64,000 bases of DNA from Palsa-504 sp963835775 (GCA_963835775.1 CAWIHB010000019.1:1-64000), one strand, 5' to 3'; positions 43,583-52,190 are shown, numbered from the stretch's first letter. The notes: generated by a model from the sequence alone, not told the origin. Made by a program: numbers and translations.

Positions 43583-44969
43583 GGACGTGCAGCGGCTTGC
43601 CGGCCAGCAGCAGGTGGGCTTCGCCGATGGCCTCGGACTGGGTGGGGTGCGGGTGGATGAGCGCGGCCACCTCGTCCGGGCGGGCTTCCCAGTTGTAGAT
43701 GAGCTGGGCCTCGGCGATCAGCTCGCCGACCCGGTCGCCCACGATGTGGATGCCGAGGACCGGGCCGTCCTGGGCCGCGACGACCTTGACGGCGCCCCTG
43801 GTGGCCAGGATGGCGCTCCGGCCGTTGCCGGACAGGTCGTAGCTGACCGTGCTGATGGCGTCCGGGCCGTACCTGGCGGCCGCCTGCGTCTGGGTGTAGC
43901 CGACCGAGGCGACCTCGGGGCGGCTGTAGGTGATGCGGGGCACCCCGAGGTAGTCGATGGGCACCACCGGCCGTCCGGCCAGGTGCTCGGCGGCCAGGAT
44001 GCCCTCGGCAAACCCGACGTGGGCCAGCTGCGGGTGCGCGCCGTCGCCGGTACTGACCAGGTCGCCGACCGCGTAGACGCCCTCGGCCGTGGTCCGGCAG
44101 TACTCATCGACGATCACGAAGCCGCGATCGGTCTTGATGCCCTGCTCGTCGTAGCCCAGCCCGGCCGAGACCGGGCCGCGGCCCACCGCGACCAGCAGCA
44201 GTTCCCCCTCCAGCGTCGCGCCGCCTTCCAGGTGGACCAGGACGCCGTCCTGCGTGGGCTCGGCGCGCTCGAAGCGCGCACCGAGCTTGAAGCCGATGCC
44301 GCGGCGGCGGAACTCCCGCTCGAGCAGCTTGGAGCTGGCTTCGTCTTCCAGCGGCACCAGGTGCGGCAAGGCTTCGACGATTGTCACCTTGGTGCCGAAT
44401 GACGTCCACGCCGAGGCGAACTCGCAGCCGATCACCCCGCCGCCCAGTACGATCGCAGTGGCGGGCACCCGGTCGACCTGGAGCGCGTGCTCGCTGGCCA
44501 TGACCCGGCCGCCGTCCAGGTCCAGTCCCGGCAGGGTACGCGAGTACGAGCCGGTGGCCAGCACCACGTTCGTCCCGGTGAAGGAGTCCGCGCCGACCTG
44601 TACCGTCCTCGGCCCGGCCAGCCGCCCCTCGCCCGCCACGATCTGGATGCCGCGGCCCTTGATCAGGCCGGTCAGCCCCTTGTGGTTCTTGGCGATGACC
44701 GAGTCCTTGTACTTGTGCACCCCGGGCATGTCCATGCCCTGGAACGGCGCCTTGACCCCGAACGCCGCGCTCTCCCGGGCCTGGTCGGCGATCTCGCCGG
44801 CGTGCAGCAGCGCCTTGGTGGGAATGCAGCCCCGGTGCAGGCACGTCCCGCCCACCTGGTCCTTCTCCACCAGCACCACGGATTTGCCCAGCTCGGCCGC
44901 CCGCAGCGCGGTCGCGTAACCCCCGCTGCCGCCGCCTAGGACTACGAGGTCACACCGGTTGTCTGCCAC
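43575..44969 (-). CDS. lpdA: Dihydrolipoamide dehydrogenase (E3)
   Basis: 464-aa flavin disulfide reductase that reoxidises lipoyl groups of 2-oxo-acid dehydrogenases with NAD+. The FAD motif VVLGGGSGGYATALRAAELG, redox pair CLHRGC within GGTCLHRGCIPTKA, NAD motif VLGGGVIGCEFA and C-terminal His-Glu pair HPHPTQSE are intact. GTG 44969 is preceded by GAGGAG. Operon with a 78-aa protein upstream and a TIGR03086 gene downstream. Likely E3 for the E1/E2 genes at 58-62 kb, which lack their own. Confidence 0.95.
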   Translation of the reverse strand: MADNRCDLVVLGGGSGGYATALRAAELGKSVVLVEKDQVGGTCLHRGCIPTKALLHAGEIADQARESAAFGVKAPFQGMDMPGVHKYKDSVIAKNHKGLTGLIKGRGIQIVAGEGRLAGPRTVQVGADSFTGTNVVLATGSYSRTLPGLDLDGGRVMASEHALQVDRVPATAIVLGGGVIGCEFASAWTSFGTKVTIVEALPHLVPLEDEASSKLLEREFRRRGIGFKLGARFERAEPTQDGVLVHLEGGATLEGELLLVAVGRGPVSAGLGYDEQGIKTDRGFVIVDEYCRTTAEGVYAVGDLVSTGDGAHPQLAHVGFAEGILAAEHLAGRPVVPIDYLGVPRITYSRPEVASVGYTQTQAAARYGPDAISTVSYDLSGNGRSAILATRGAVKVVAAQDGPVLGIHIVGDRVGELIAEAQLIYNWEARPDEVAALIHPHPTQSEAIGEAHLLLAGKPLHVHE

Positions 44970-44980
44970 GGGCACTCCTC

Positions 44981-45217
44981 TTATTCGGGCTCTGTCAGCC
45001 GATCGGCGGCCCGGGCCCCCTGGGCCAGGGCCGACCTCCGCTGCGCCAGGAAGAAGGCACTGACCAGGTCGCGCGCCGTGTCGTACCCGGCCAGGAATTC
45101 CTCCTCGGCCCTGGCCGGCGCCATGCCGCCGTCCCGCAGCGCCTCGAAGGCCTCGCGCATCCGCTGCAGCGCGGACTCCAGGACGTCGCGGTCGTCGGGG
45201 AAGTGGGTGCCGACCAT
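44981..45217 (-). CDS. Small helical protein, 78 aa
   Basis: The product (MVGTHFPDDRDVLESALQRM onward) is predicted entirely helical, with charged repeats and the stretch EEEFLAGYDTARDLVSAFFLAQRR. It precedes lpdA by 11 bp, and its ATG is two bases beyond the stop of a miniature SDR remnant. No family is recognised. Possibly a small accessory subunit of the dehydrogenase unit; this rests on position only. Confidence 0.6.
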   Translation of the reverse strand: MVGTHFPDDRDVLESALQRMREAFEALRDGGMAPARAEEEFLAGYDTARDLVSAFFLAQRRSALAQGARAADRLTEPE

Positions 45218-45219
45218 GA

Positions 45220-45297
45220 TCAGTACGCTGCCGTTCCGCCGTCGACGCTGTAGATGGCGCCGCCCGTGATTGCCGCGACCTTGCCGTCGAGCTGCAT
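45220..45297 (-). pseudogene. In-frame-deleted SDR mini-gene
   Basis: A 25-codon ORF with a strong ribosome site (GAGGAG, six bases before ATG 45297) joins the N-terminus of an SDR, MQLDGKVAAITGG, directly to an SDR C-terminus, IYSVDGGTAAY. About 220 central codons have been lost without breaking the frame. The ORF is translated into the 78-aa gene and lpdA, so it may persist as a leader. Confidence 0.6.
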
Positions 45298-45458
45298 CGA
45301 TAACTCCTCGGATCCGGCGTACAGCGACGCAACTTGAGCCTGACTCCAGTATGTTCGTCCGCGGCGTCTCCGCCGTCAAGGTCCGAGTTTCTTGACGTTG
45401 ACCACAGGAAGGTCAAAGATGAGCCGTACCCGTGGTTTGCCGAGCCCAAGGAGGTGCC

Positions 45459-46079
45459 GTGGCCACGCCCCAATCAACCTCTCCGTCCGACCCGACCCAG
45501 CAGGCCCTCATTTCCCTGGTCATCCGCGGCATGGCGCGCGGTGCCCCGGACGACGTGACGACCCGGCTGGCCGAGCAGGGCCTGGTCATGGTGAAGGGGC
45601 CCATCACCATGCCGACACCCGAGGGCACGGCCGCAGTGGCCCGGCTGCTGCGCCTGCCGCCTGGCGGCCAGGCCGAACAGGATCTCGACCAGCTTTTCGA
45701 CGGCTTCCTGCCCGTCAACCGGCGGCTGCGCGACGTATGCTCCGCCTGGCAGACCTGCCCGGACGGCAGCCCCAACGACCATACCGACGGCACGTACGAC
45801 GACACGGTCCGGGACCGGCTGGACGAGGTCCACTCCGCCATCGGCCCGGTCCTGCGCCGGATGGCGGCGGTCGAGCCGCGGCTGGCCGGCTACCGCCCGC
45901 GGCTGGCCGACGCGCTGGACAAGTTCGACGACGGGGAGTTCAAATGGCTCGCGTCCCCGCTGATCGACTCTTACCACACGGTGTGGATGCAGCTGCATCA
46001 GGAGCTGATCCTCATGCTGGGCCTGACCCGCGCGGACGATGAGGCCCGCGAGGAGCGGCTGGTCAGCGGGCGGACGTGA
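45459..46079 (+). CDS. Conserved hypothetical protein with winged-helix-like N-terminus
   Basis: 206-aa protein. The N-terminal part (VIRGMARGAPDDVTTRLAEQ, then GLVMVKGPITMPTPEGTAAV) looks like a winged helix. The larger C-terminal part is helical (LFDGFLPVNRRLRDVCSAWQ; LASPLIDSYHTVWMQLHQEL). GTG 45459 has AGGAGG seven bases upstream. Its stop overlaps the GTG of an acyl-CoA dehydrogenase (GTGA), so the two are coupled. Could be a regulator or partner of that dehydrogenase; function unknown. Confidence 0.7.
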   Translation: MATPQSTSPSDPTQQALISLVIRGMARGAPDDVTTRLAEQGLVMVKGPITMPTPEGTAAVARLLRLPPGGQAEQDLDQLFDGFLPVNRRLRDVCSAWQTCPDGSPNDHTDGTYDDTVRDRLDEVHSAIGPVLRRMAAVEPRLAGYRPRLADALDKFDDGEFKWLASPLIDSYHTVWMQLHQELILMLGLTRADDEAREERLVSGRT

Positions 46080-47317
46080 CCACCGCGCGGCAGGACGCCG
46101 AGCGCGCCGCCGAACTCGCCGCGCTGCGCGAGGCGGTCCGTGACCTCATCGAAGGATCGGGCGGCATCGCGCCGGCCCGCCAGCGGCTGGACGCCCAGCC
46201 CGGCCACGCTGAGCCCGGCCACGCTGAGCCCGGCCACGCTGAGCCCGGCCACGCTGAGCCCGGCCACGCTGAGCCCGGCCACGCTGAGCCCGGCGACGCG
46301 GAGCCCGGCGACGCGGAGCCCGGCTACGACGAGCAGGCCTGGCGGCTGCTCGGCGGCGAGATGGGCCTGGCCGGCCTGGGCCTGCCCGAGGACCTGGGGG
46401 GCGCCGGCGGCGGCCTGGCCGAGCTGACCGTCGTCGCCGAGGAGCTGGGCCGCTCGCTGCTGCCGGTCCCGTTCTTCTCCTCCACGGTCCTGGCCGGCCA
46501 GATCCTGGCCCGCTGCCCGGAGGGCGGACCCGACGTGCTGGCCCGGCTCTCGGCCGGCGGCGAGCTGGCCGCCTTCGCCGGAACCGACGGCGACGGATGC
46601 TGGCGGCCCGACCGCCTGACCATCGAAGCGGAGCCGAACGGACCAGGGTGGCAGCTGCGCGGTCAGGCCGATTTTGTCCTCGACGGGGCCAGCGCCGCTC
46701 ACTTGGTGGTGGCCGCCAGAACCCCGTCCGGCTGCGACCTGTTCCTGGTCGCGGGCGACGGCGCGGGCGTCCGGCGCCGGGCGCTGCCCACACTGGACCC
46801 GACGCGCGGGCAGGCGTCGGTCAGCTTTGACGGCGCGGCCGGCGTCCCGCTGACCACTGGTGGCGGCGGGACCGCGGCGGTGGCCGCCGCACTCGACGTC
46901 GCCCTGGTCGTGCTGGCGGCGGAGCAGGTCGGCGGGACGGCCGCCTGCCTGGACATGGCCGTCGAATACGCCAAGATCCGCCATCAGTTCAGCCGCCCGC
47001 TCGGCAGCTTCCAGGCCATCAAGCACAAGCTGGCCGACCTGCTGCTGCTGGTCGAGATGGGCCGCTCAGCCGTCGACCGCGCGCTGCTGGCCGAGCCGGA
47101 CCCGGCCCGGCTGGCCGAGGCCGCGGCGGTGGCCAAGATCTGGTGCAGCGAGGCGTTCACCACGGTCGCCACCGAGAACGTGCAAGTTCACGGCGGCATC
47201 GGGTTCACCTGGGAGCACGACGCGCACCTTTACTTCAGGCGGGCCCGCGCCGACGAGCAGCTGCTCGGCGACGCAACGGTGCACCGCGAGCGCCTGGCTG
47301 CCCTGCTGGGCTGGTAA
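46076..47317 (+). CDS. Acyl-CoA dehydrogenase with Pro-Gly-His-Ala-Glu repeats
   Basis: 413-aa FAD acyl-CoA dehydrogenase. Normal family landmarks: GLAGLGLPEDLGGAGGGLAE (about 97-116), SRPLGSFQAIKHKLADLLL (about 305-323) and terminal HGGIGFTWEHDAHLYFRRA. Between residues 42 and 86, where family members have a short loop, lie nine tandem copies of a PGHAE-type pentapeptide encoded by 15-bp repeats, an insertion in frame. The N-terminal substrate loop might tolerate this. GTG 46076 overlaps the preceding gene by 4 bp. Confidence 0.88.
   Translation: MTTARQDAERAAELAALREAVRDLIEGSGGIAPARQRLDAQPGHAEPGHAEPGHAEPGHAEPGHAEPGHAEPGDAEPGDAEPGYDEQAWRLLGGEMGLAGLGLPEDLGGAGGGLAELTVVAEELGRSLLPVPFFSSTVLAGQILARCPEGGPDVLARLSAGGELAAFAGTDGDGCWRPDRLTIEAEPNGPGWQLRGQADFVLDGASAAHLVVAARTPSGCDLFLVAGDGAGVRRRALPTLDPTRGQASVSFDGAAGVPLTTGGGGTAAVAAALDVALVVLAAEQVGGTAACLDMAVEYAKIRHQFSRPLGSFQAIKHKLADLLLLVEMGRSAVDRALLAEPDPARLAEAAAVAKIWCSEAFTTVATENVQVHGGIGFTWEHDAHLYFRRARADEQLLGDATVHRERLAALLGW
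46199..46333 (+). repeat. In-frame 15-bp tandem repeat, nine copies
   Basis: Six identical CCCGGCCACGCTGAG units (46199-46288) are followed by two CCCGGCGACGCGGAG units and one CCCGGCTACGACGAG. They encode PGHAE, PGDAE and PGYDE inside the acyl-CoA dehydrogenase. The identical copies imply recent slippage. Confidence 0.95.
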
Positions 47318-47352
47318 CCGCAGGCTGCGGGGGCCGGCCTGGAAACCGGAAC

Positions 47353-47368
47353 TAGACAGCGTCTACAG
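47353..47368. promoter_or_regulatory. Operator-like palindrome before the Rieske operon
   Basis: TAGAC-AGC-GTCTA (47353-47365) continuing CAG, in the 118-bp gap before the 81-aa gene at 47436. The ten bases TAGACAGCGT recur at 58219-58228 ahead of the E1alpha gene. Possibly a shared regulator site. Confidence 0.5.
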
Positions 47369-47435
47369 TTAGATACCGGCGGTTCGTCGTTGCGCCGCCG
47401 TCTGGTTCCACAATCCCCGAGCTGGAGGGAGCGCC

Positions 47436-47681
47436 GTGCGCAGGATTCAGCACGCCCTGAGCGGTGCCGTGTACGAGTGGGCCGAAGACGACATCGGTCC
47501 CGTGCAGGTGACGGACTCCCGTGGCCGGCAGGGCCGGTTCGACCGCAACGGGCGCTGGGTGCTCGGCGAGCTTCGCGTCGCCGACCCCGAGCTGTGCCGC
47601 TGGATCGAGAGCGGGGGGAGCAAGCCGGGCGGGGCCGCCGCGCGGAGCAGGCGATTCGAAACCGAGGAGACCTTCTCGTGA
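47436..47681 (+). CDS. Small protein preceding Rieske oxygenase, 81 aa
   Basis: Short protein, mostly beta, starting MRRIQHALSGAVYEWAEDDI, with VQVTDSRGRQGRFDRNGRWV in the middle and a disordered basic tail. GTG 47436 lies behind a GGAGGGAG site. The stop overlaps the GTG of the Rieske gene by 4 bp, so it is obligately coupled to it. Such small partners are seen before oxygenase alpha subunits in actinobacteria; the role is unknown. Confidence 0.75.
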   Translation: MRRIQHALSGAVYEWAEDDIGPVQVTDSRGRQGRFDRNGRWVLGELRVADPELCRWIESGGSKPGGAAARSRRFETEETFS

Positions 47682-49060
47682 CTGCGCTGCCGGCCCAGAC
47701 CGCGCCCACCGGGTTCCGCGGGAACGGGCCCACCTATCAGGACCTGCTGGACATCGACAGCAAGCCGGTGCCGGCGTCGCTGCGCCGGGACGAGCCCGGC
47801 TACTTCGGGGACGCCGACATCCCGGTCGAGCGCTACCTGTCCCGGGATTTCCACGAGCTGGAGAAGGCCAGGCTCTGGAGCCGGGTGTGGCAGTTCGCCT
47901 GCCGCGAAGAGGTACTGTGCGAAGTCGGCGACACCGAGGTCTACGACATCTGCGACAAGTCGATCCTGCTGGTCCGGGCGGCGCCCGGCCCGGACGGCAT
48001 CAAGGCCTACTACAACGCGTGCCTGCACCGCGGCCGGACGCTGCGCGACCAGCGCGGCCACGTCGACGAGCTGCTGTGCGCCTTCCACGGCTTCTGCTGG
48101 TCGCTGAAGGGGAGCCTCAAGCGCGTCCCCAGCGCCTGGGACTTCCCGCAGGTCCGCCCGGGCAAGTTCCGCCTGCCCGAGGTCCGGGTCGGGACCTGGG
48201 GCGGCTTCGTCTTCATCAACATGGACCCCGACTGCGAGCCGCTGGCGGACTTCCTCGGCGAGCTGCCGGCGTTCTTCGACCGCTGGCCGCTGGAGGACAG
48301 GTACACCCGGGTGCACATCTCCAAGGTGCTCAAGGTCAACTGGAAGGTCGCCCAGGAGGCGTTCATGGAGTCCTTCCACGTCATCACCACCCATCCCCAG
48401 CTGCTGCCCGGGTTCGCCGACGCCAACAGCCAGTACGACATCTTCGGCAACGTGTCGCGGGCCATCTCGGCCCGCGGCGTGCCCAGCCCCTACCTGTCCT
48501 GGGCGCCGGACGAGCAGCAGCGCCTGAACAGCCAGATCGATCAGCGGATGGACGATCCGCCGATGCTCGAGGTGCCGGAGGGCAGCACCGCCCGCAAGAC
48601 GCTGGCCGAGGCGGCCCGCCGCTCGCTGCGGTCGGTCATGAACGGGGCCTACGTGGACTCGCTCACCGATGCCGAGCTGGTCGACAGCTACTACCTGACC
48701 GTCTTCCCCAACATGCATCCCTGGGGCGGGTTCAACCAGATCACCTACCGCTTCCGGCCGAACGGCGACGATCACTCCAGCTGCATCATGGAGGTGCTGC
48801 TGCTGTCGCCGTTCCAGGGCAAGCGGCCGCCGCCAGCGGCCGAGCGCCATCTGAGCGCGGATCAGCCGTGGCGCAGCGCGGTCGATGAACTCGGCTCGCT
48901 GGCCCGGGTGTTCGACCAGGACGAATTCAACCTCGAGGCGGTGCAGAAGGGCCTGCGGACCACGCAGAAACCGGGCGTCACGTTCGGCGTCTACCAGGAG
49001 AGCAAGATCAGGCACTTCCACCACCTGCTCGGCCGCTGGCTGGCCGACCCGGACCGCTAA
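47678..49060 (+). CDS. Rieske aromatic-ring-hydroxylating oxygenase, alpha subunit
   Basis: 460-aa oxygenase. The Rieske cluster is C115-x-H117 ... C134-x2-H137 (CLHRG, CAFHG). The mononuclear iron site begins ESFHVITTHP (about 230) and ends with a distal Asp. It should insert oxygen into an aromatic or cyclic compound using electrons from a reductase; the nearest candidate is the PDR-type reductase at 62.8 kb or the MOSC-reductase. GTG 47678 overlaps the 81-aa gene. Length and motifs fit dioxygenase or demethylase families; the substrate is unknown. Confidence 0.93.
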   Translation: MTALPAQTAPTGFRGNGPTYQDLLDIDSKPVPASLRRDEPGYFGDADIPVERYLSRDFHELEKARLWSRVWQFACREEVLCEVGDTEVYDICDKSILLVRAAPGPDGIKAYYNACLHRGRTLRDQRGHVDELLCAFHGFCWSLKGSLKRVPSAWDFPQVRPGKFRLPEVRVGTWGGFVFINMDPDCEPLADFLGELPAFFDRWPLEDRYTRVHISKVLKVNWKVAQEAFMESFHVITTHPQLLPGFADANSQYDIFGNVSRAISARGVPSPYLSWAPDEQQRLNSQIDQRMDDPPMLEVPEGSTARKTLAEAARRSLRSVMNGAYVDSLTDAELVDSYYLTVFPNMHPWGGFNQITYRFRPNGDDHSSCIMEVLLLSPFQGKRPPPAAERHLSADQPWRSAVDELGSLARVFDQDEFNLEAVQKGLRTTQKPGVTFGVYQESKIRHFHHLLGRWLADPDR

Positions 49061-49183
49061 CTTTAGCGCTCGTCTAGTAACTGGGCACAGGAGGGTCACA
49101 TGCCGCAGGACCTTCGGCACTACCGAGACAGCGCTTATTTGGGCACCATAAGGCCTACTTTCTCCCAGACCCGGAGGTGGCCG

Positions 49184-49504
49184 ATGGCCATCGGACCACA
49201 TGACGTAGCTGACTTGTATCTTGCGCCCGTGGCCCTAGCGGTAGATGCGCGGATCGAGGAGCTCGGCCATCTCGATGAGGACCAGCTGGAACACAAGGTC
49301 GCATTCCAGAGTGACTCGCAGGACTACACCCCTAAACTGAGGGAAGAGGCGCTGATCAAGACGATCACGTCCCTGGTCGATTGCCATGGCTGGGATTTGA
49401 GCTGGGATCCCCGTGGTCTTCGGCTAAGCCATGGGGCGCATACTTTCGTCCTCGGGACCCCGGCCGGGTTCCGCGAGTACATTCACGGCAGCCCGCAGGC
49501 GTAG
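49184..49504 (+). CDS. Hypothetical protein, 106 aa
   Basis: Small soluble protein. ATG 49184 with CGGAGG six bases before it; an in-frame ATG at 49100 is less likely. Residues about 5-25 (DVADLYLAPVALAVDARIEE) form a helix. The second half ends WDLSWDPRGLRLSHGAHTFV, a pattern seen in unnamed actinobacterial proteins. Composition is somewhat less GC-rich. No functional clue; convergent with an acyl-CoA dehydrogenase gene. Confidence 0.65.
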   Translation: MAIGPHDVADLYLAPVALAVDARIEELGHLDEDQLEHKVAFQSDSQDYTPKLREEALIKTITSLVDCHGWDLSWDPRGLRLSHGAHTFVLGTPAGFREYIHGSPQA

Positions 49505-49555
49505 CTCGTTGCGGGCCAGGGCCAGCACCTCGTTCGCCGTGTTCCCTGGTCGGAC

Positions 49556-50797
49556 TCAGCTGCTGCGGGGGAGCTTGGAGTAGGGGACACCTTTGTCCAC
49601 CCGCGGCTCGCGGGGCAGGCCGAGGACACGCTCGCCGATGATGTTGCGCTGGATCTCGTCGGTCCCGCCCGCCAGCCGGTAGCCCGGCGCGCCGAGCAGG
49701 TGCTCGGTCCAGGCGAAGCCGTCCGGCTCCCCGCTGTCCGCGGCGATCCGCGCGCCCAGCAGGGAGCTGGCCACCTCGGCGATCCGCATCAAGTTGGCCG
49801 ACGCGACCAGCTTGCCGATGGACGCGGCGGGTCCCGGCGGGGCACCGGCCGCGGCCGCCCGGGCCACCCGCTCGGTGGTCGCCGCCCGCAGCTGGGTCCG
49901 CACGTACACGTCGGCCAGCTGCTGCCGCACCACCGGATCGGATGACTTGCCCAGCCTGCGGGCCAGCCGGAGCAGGTCCTCGAACGAGCCGCCCTTACGC
50001 CGGGTGCCCTGGCCGCTGGCGGTGCGCTCGAAACCGAGCGTGGCGTTGGCTACCTTCCAGCCCTCGCCGACCGGCCCGACCCGCATGTCGTCGCCCACCT
50101 GCACCCCGGACAGGAACACCTCGTTGAACGACGAGGCGCCGCTCATCTGCCGGATCGGCCGGATCTCCACCCCGGGCGCGTCCATCGGGATCAGGAACAT
50201 GGTCAGCCCGGCCTGCTTGGCCACCTCCCGGTCGGTCCGGGCCAGCAGCAGGCCGTAGTCGGCGAACCGGGCCCCGGACGACCACACCTTCTGCCCCTCG
50301 AGCAGCCAGCCTTGCCCTTCGGTGAACACCGCGCTGGTGGCCACCGCGGCCAGGTCCGAGCCCGCGCCCGGCTCGCTGAACAGCTGGCAGCACAGCAGGT
50401 CCGAGCGCAGGAAGGCCCGCGCGTACTTGGCCCGCTGCTCGGCGGTGCCGAACGTGGCGATGGTCGGCCCCACCAGCCCGCAGGTCACGCTGATCAGCTC
50501 CGTCGACTGGGGCGGATCGAAGGCCTGCTCCTCCTCGGTGAAGGCCACCACGTACCGCATGGAAAGGCCTGCCCCGCCCAGCTCCTCGGGCAGCGCGATG
50601 GCGCCGTACCCGGCGTCGTACCGCTGCTTGCGGTAGGCCCGTACCTTGTCCAGCAGATCGCGCTCGGCCTCCTCGGTGATGTTCTGGAACACCGCGTAAT
50701 CCGCCGGCCCCTCGGGCTGCTCTGACCGGCGCGGCAGCGCCGAAGCCAGCCAGTCGCGCACCCCGGCCCGCCAGGCCTCCATATCCGGTTCGTTCAT
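49556..50797 (-). CDS. Acyl-CoA dehydrogenase (FadE-like), subunit 2
   Basis: 413-aa flavoenzyme of the acyl-CoA dehydrogenase family: LPEELGGAGLSM, CQLFSEPGAGSDLA (about 136-149), WLLEGQKVWSSGA and the terminal GGTDEIQRNIIGERVLGLP. Where classical enzymes carry the catalytic Glu of YEGT, it reads LAGGT, so the base must lie elsewhere or in a partner subunit. Last gene of a minus-strand operon that also holds another acyl-CoA dehydrogenase, so a heteromeric pair as in sterol FadE enzymes is likely (inference). Confidence 0.92.
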   Translation of the reverse strand: MNEPDMEAWRAGVRDWLASALPRRSEQPEGPADYAVFQNITEEAERDLLDKVRAYRKQRYDAGYGAIALPEELGGAGLSMRYVVAFTEEEQAFDPPQSTELISVTCGLVGPTIATFGTAEQRAKYARAFLRSDLLCCQLFSEPGAGSDLAAVATSAVFTEGQGWLLEGQKVWSSGARFADYGLLLARTDREVAKQAGLTMFLIPMDAPGVEIRPIRQMSGASSFNEVFLSGVQVGDDMRVGPVGEGWKVANATLGFERTASGQGTRRKGGSFEDLLRLARRLGKSSDPVVRQQLADVYVRTQLRAATTERVARAAAAGAPPGPAASIGKLVASANLMRIAEVASSLLGARIAADSGEPDGFAWTEHLLGAPGYRLAGGTDEIQRNIIGERVLGLPREPRVDKGVPYSKLPRSS

Positions 50798-50812
50798 CAG
50801 CTCTGCTCTCCG

Positions 50813-50935
50813 TTCGCCTCCGCGGCGCCCTAAGGCGCCGCCTTGCCAGCCTGGCCGCCTGCAGCGGCGGGCCCTCGTCGCTCGTTCCTCGCTCCTCAGT
50901 CCAGGCGACGCCGCGCCCCTCCGGCTCGCTTATCG
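50813..50935. repeat. Intergenic repeat, long copy
   Basis: Shares with 52098-52190 the blocks GGCGCCxTxAAGGCGC and CTCCTCxGTCCAGGC plus GCGCCGCGCCC-like ends. The long copy has an extra about 29 bp in the middle. Both fill gaps inside the acyl-CoA dehydrogenase-thiolase-DUF35 operon and contain inverted repeats (GGCGCC-CTAA-GGCGCC). They may be processing or attenuation elements. Confidence 0.55.
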
Positions 50936-50942
50936 GCACTCC

Positions 50943-52094
50943 TCACGCGGTCAGGACCGTGCACGCGCTGATGCCCGGCGCGCCGTAGACGTGGGTGAAA
51001 CCGACTTGCGGCTGGCCGGCCACCTGCCGGGCCCCGGCCCGGCCCTGCAGCTGGAGCACGATGTCGATCACCTGCCGCAGCCCGGACGCGCCGACCGGCT
51101 CGCCGTTGGCCAGGCAGCCGCCGTCGGTGTTGATGGGCAGCCGGCCGGTCGGAGCCGTCTCGTTCCGGTCGATCAGCTCTTGCTGCGCGCCGTCCTCGCA
51201 CAGGCCGGTCTCGGCCATGTGGTAGATCTCGGCGCCCGAGTCGGTGTCCTGCAGCTGGGCCACCTGCACGTCGGACGGGGTGACGCCCGCGGCCGCGAAG
51301 ACCGCCCGGGCGGCGTCGACGCTGGGGCTGTGGCCGGCCTGCGGCGGCAGCCACGGCGCGAACACCTCGAACGACCCGAACCGCCGGGTCCGCTTGGCCA
51401 CGGCCGCCAGCCGGACCGGCCGCTGGCACAGGTCCGCGGCCCGGTCACCGCGCGCCAGCACCACCGCGGCGGCTCCCTCGCTGGGGGAGCACAGCATGTA
51501 CTGGGTGAGCGGCGGGTTGATCACGCGGGCCTGCATGATCTCGTCCTCGCTGATCGCCTTGCGCCGCCAGGCGTCGGGGTTGAGCTCGCCGCAGCGGAAG
51601 GCCTTCGCCGCGACCTGGGCCAGCAGGTGCTCCTTCAGCCCGTGGGTGTGCAGGTACCTGCGGTCCTTCATGGCGAAGAACTGCGTCGTGATCATCAGCC
51701 CGGTCTCGCCGTACCAGTCCGAGTGGCCGTAGTCCGCCGGGCTGGCCGCGAACGCCCCGCGGGCGTGCTTGTCGAACCCGACCACCAGCGCCAGGTCGGT
51801 CTCGCCCGCCCGGATCGCGTTGGCCGCCGTGGCCAGCGCGACGCCCGCGGTGGCGCACCCGTTGCGGACGTTGACGAACGGGACGCCGGTCAAGCCGAGC
51901 ACGCCGACCAGCGTGTCCGGCTTGCCCGACACATTGCTGCCGCCCACCGCGTAGCCGATGTCGGCCCAGCTCACCCCGGCGTCGGCCAGGGCCAGCCTGC
52001 TGGCCTGGGCGCCCATGGTCATGCCGGTCACGGCCGGGTCGTGCCGGCCGAACGGGTGCAGGCCGACCCCGACGATGGCCACCTCGGTGCTCAT
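50943..52094 (-). CDS. Thiolase family protein (lipid-transfer/SCP2 type)
   Basis: 383-aa thiolase-fold protein. NGCATAGVALATAANAIRAGE (about 78-98) carries the nucleophilic-Cys region, PINTDGGCLANGEPVGASG (about 318-336) the His/Gly region, and YGAPGISACTVL near the end the second Cys. It groups with SCP2-type thiolases and Ltp aldolases that pair with DUF35 proteins, as the upstream gene encodes. It may cleave a beta-keto or beta-hydroxy acyl-CoA. ATG 52094. Confidence 0.9.
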   Translation of the reverse strand: MSTEVAIVGVGLHPFGRHDPAVTGMTMGAQASRLALADAGVSWADIGYAVGGSNVSGKPDTLVGVLGLTGVPFVNVRNGCATAGVALATAANAIRAGETDLALVVGFDKHARGAFAASPADYGHSDWYGETGLMITTQFFAMKDRRYLHTHGLKEHLLAQVAAKAFRCGELNPDAWRRKAISEDEIMQARVINPPLTQYMLCSPSEGAAAVVLARGDRAADLCQRPVRLAAVAKRTRRFGSFEVFAPWLPPQAGHSPSVDAARAVFAAAGVTPSDVQVAQLQDTDSGAEIYHMAETGLCEDGAQQELIDRNETAPTGRLPINTDGGCLANGEPVGASGLRQVIDIVLQLQGRAGARQVAGQPQVGFTHVYGAPGISACTVLTA

Positions 52095-52097
52095 TGT

Positions 52098-52190
52098 TCG
52101 CTCGCCTCCGGGCGCCTCAAGGCGCTGCCTTCCCTCGTCGCTTCGCTCCTCGGTCCAGGCAGCGCCGCGCCCTTCAGCTCGTTCATGGTG
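52098..52190. repeat. Intergenic repeat, short copy
   Basis: Short relative of 50813-50935, lying between the thiolase and DUF35 genes: CGGGCGCCTCAAGGCGCTGC followed by CTTCGCTCCTCGGTCCAGGC. It contains a GGCGCC-type inverted repeat. No ORF is supported here. Confidence 0.5.

Noticed and set aside
43575..45473. Dihydrolipoamide dehydrogenase extended to 632 residues
   Set aside because: The extension reads through the 78-aa gene and the SDR stub in another frame; the family length of about 464 and GAGGAG before GTG 44969 fix the start.
46195..47026. Minus-strand frame with VAGL repeats in the acyl-CoA dehydrogenase region
   Set aside because: It is only the antisense reading of the 15-bp repeat within a well-supported plus-strand enzyme.
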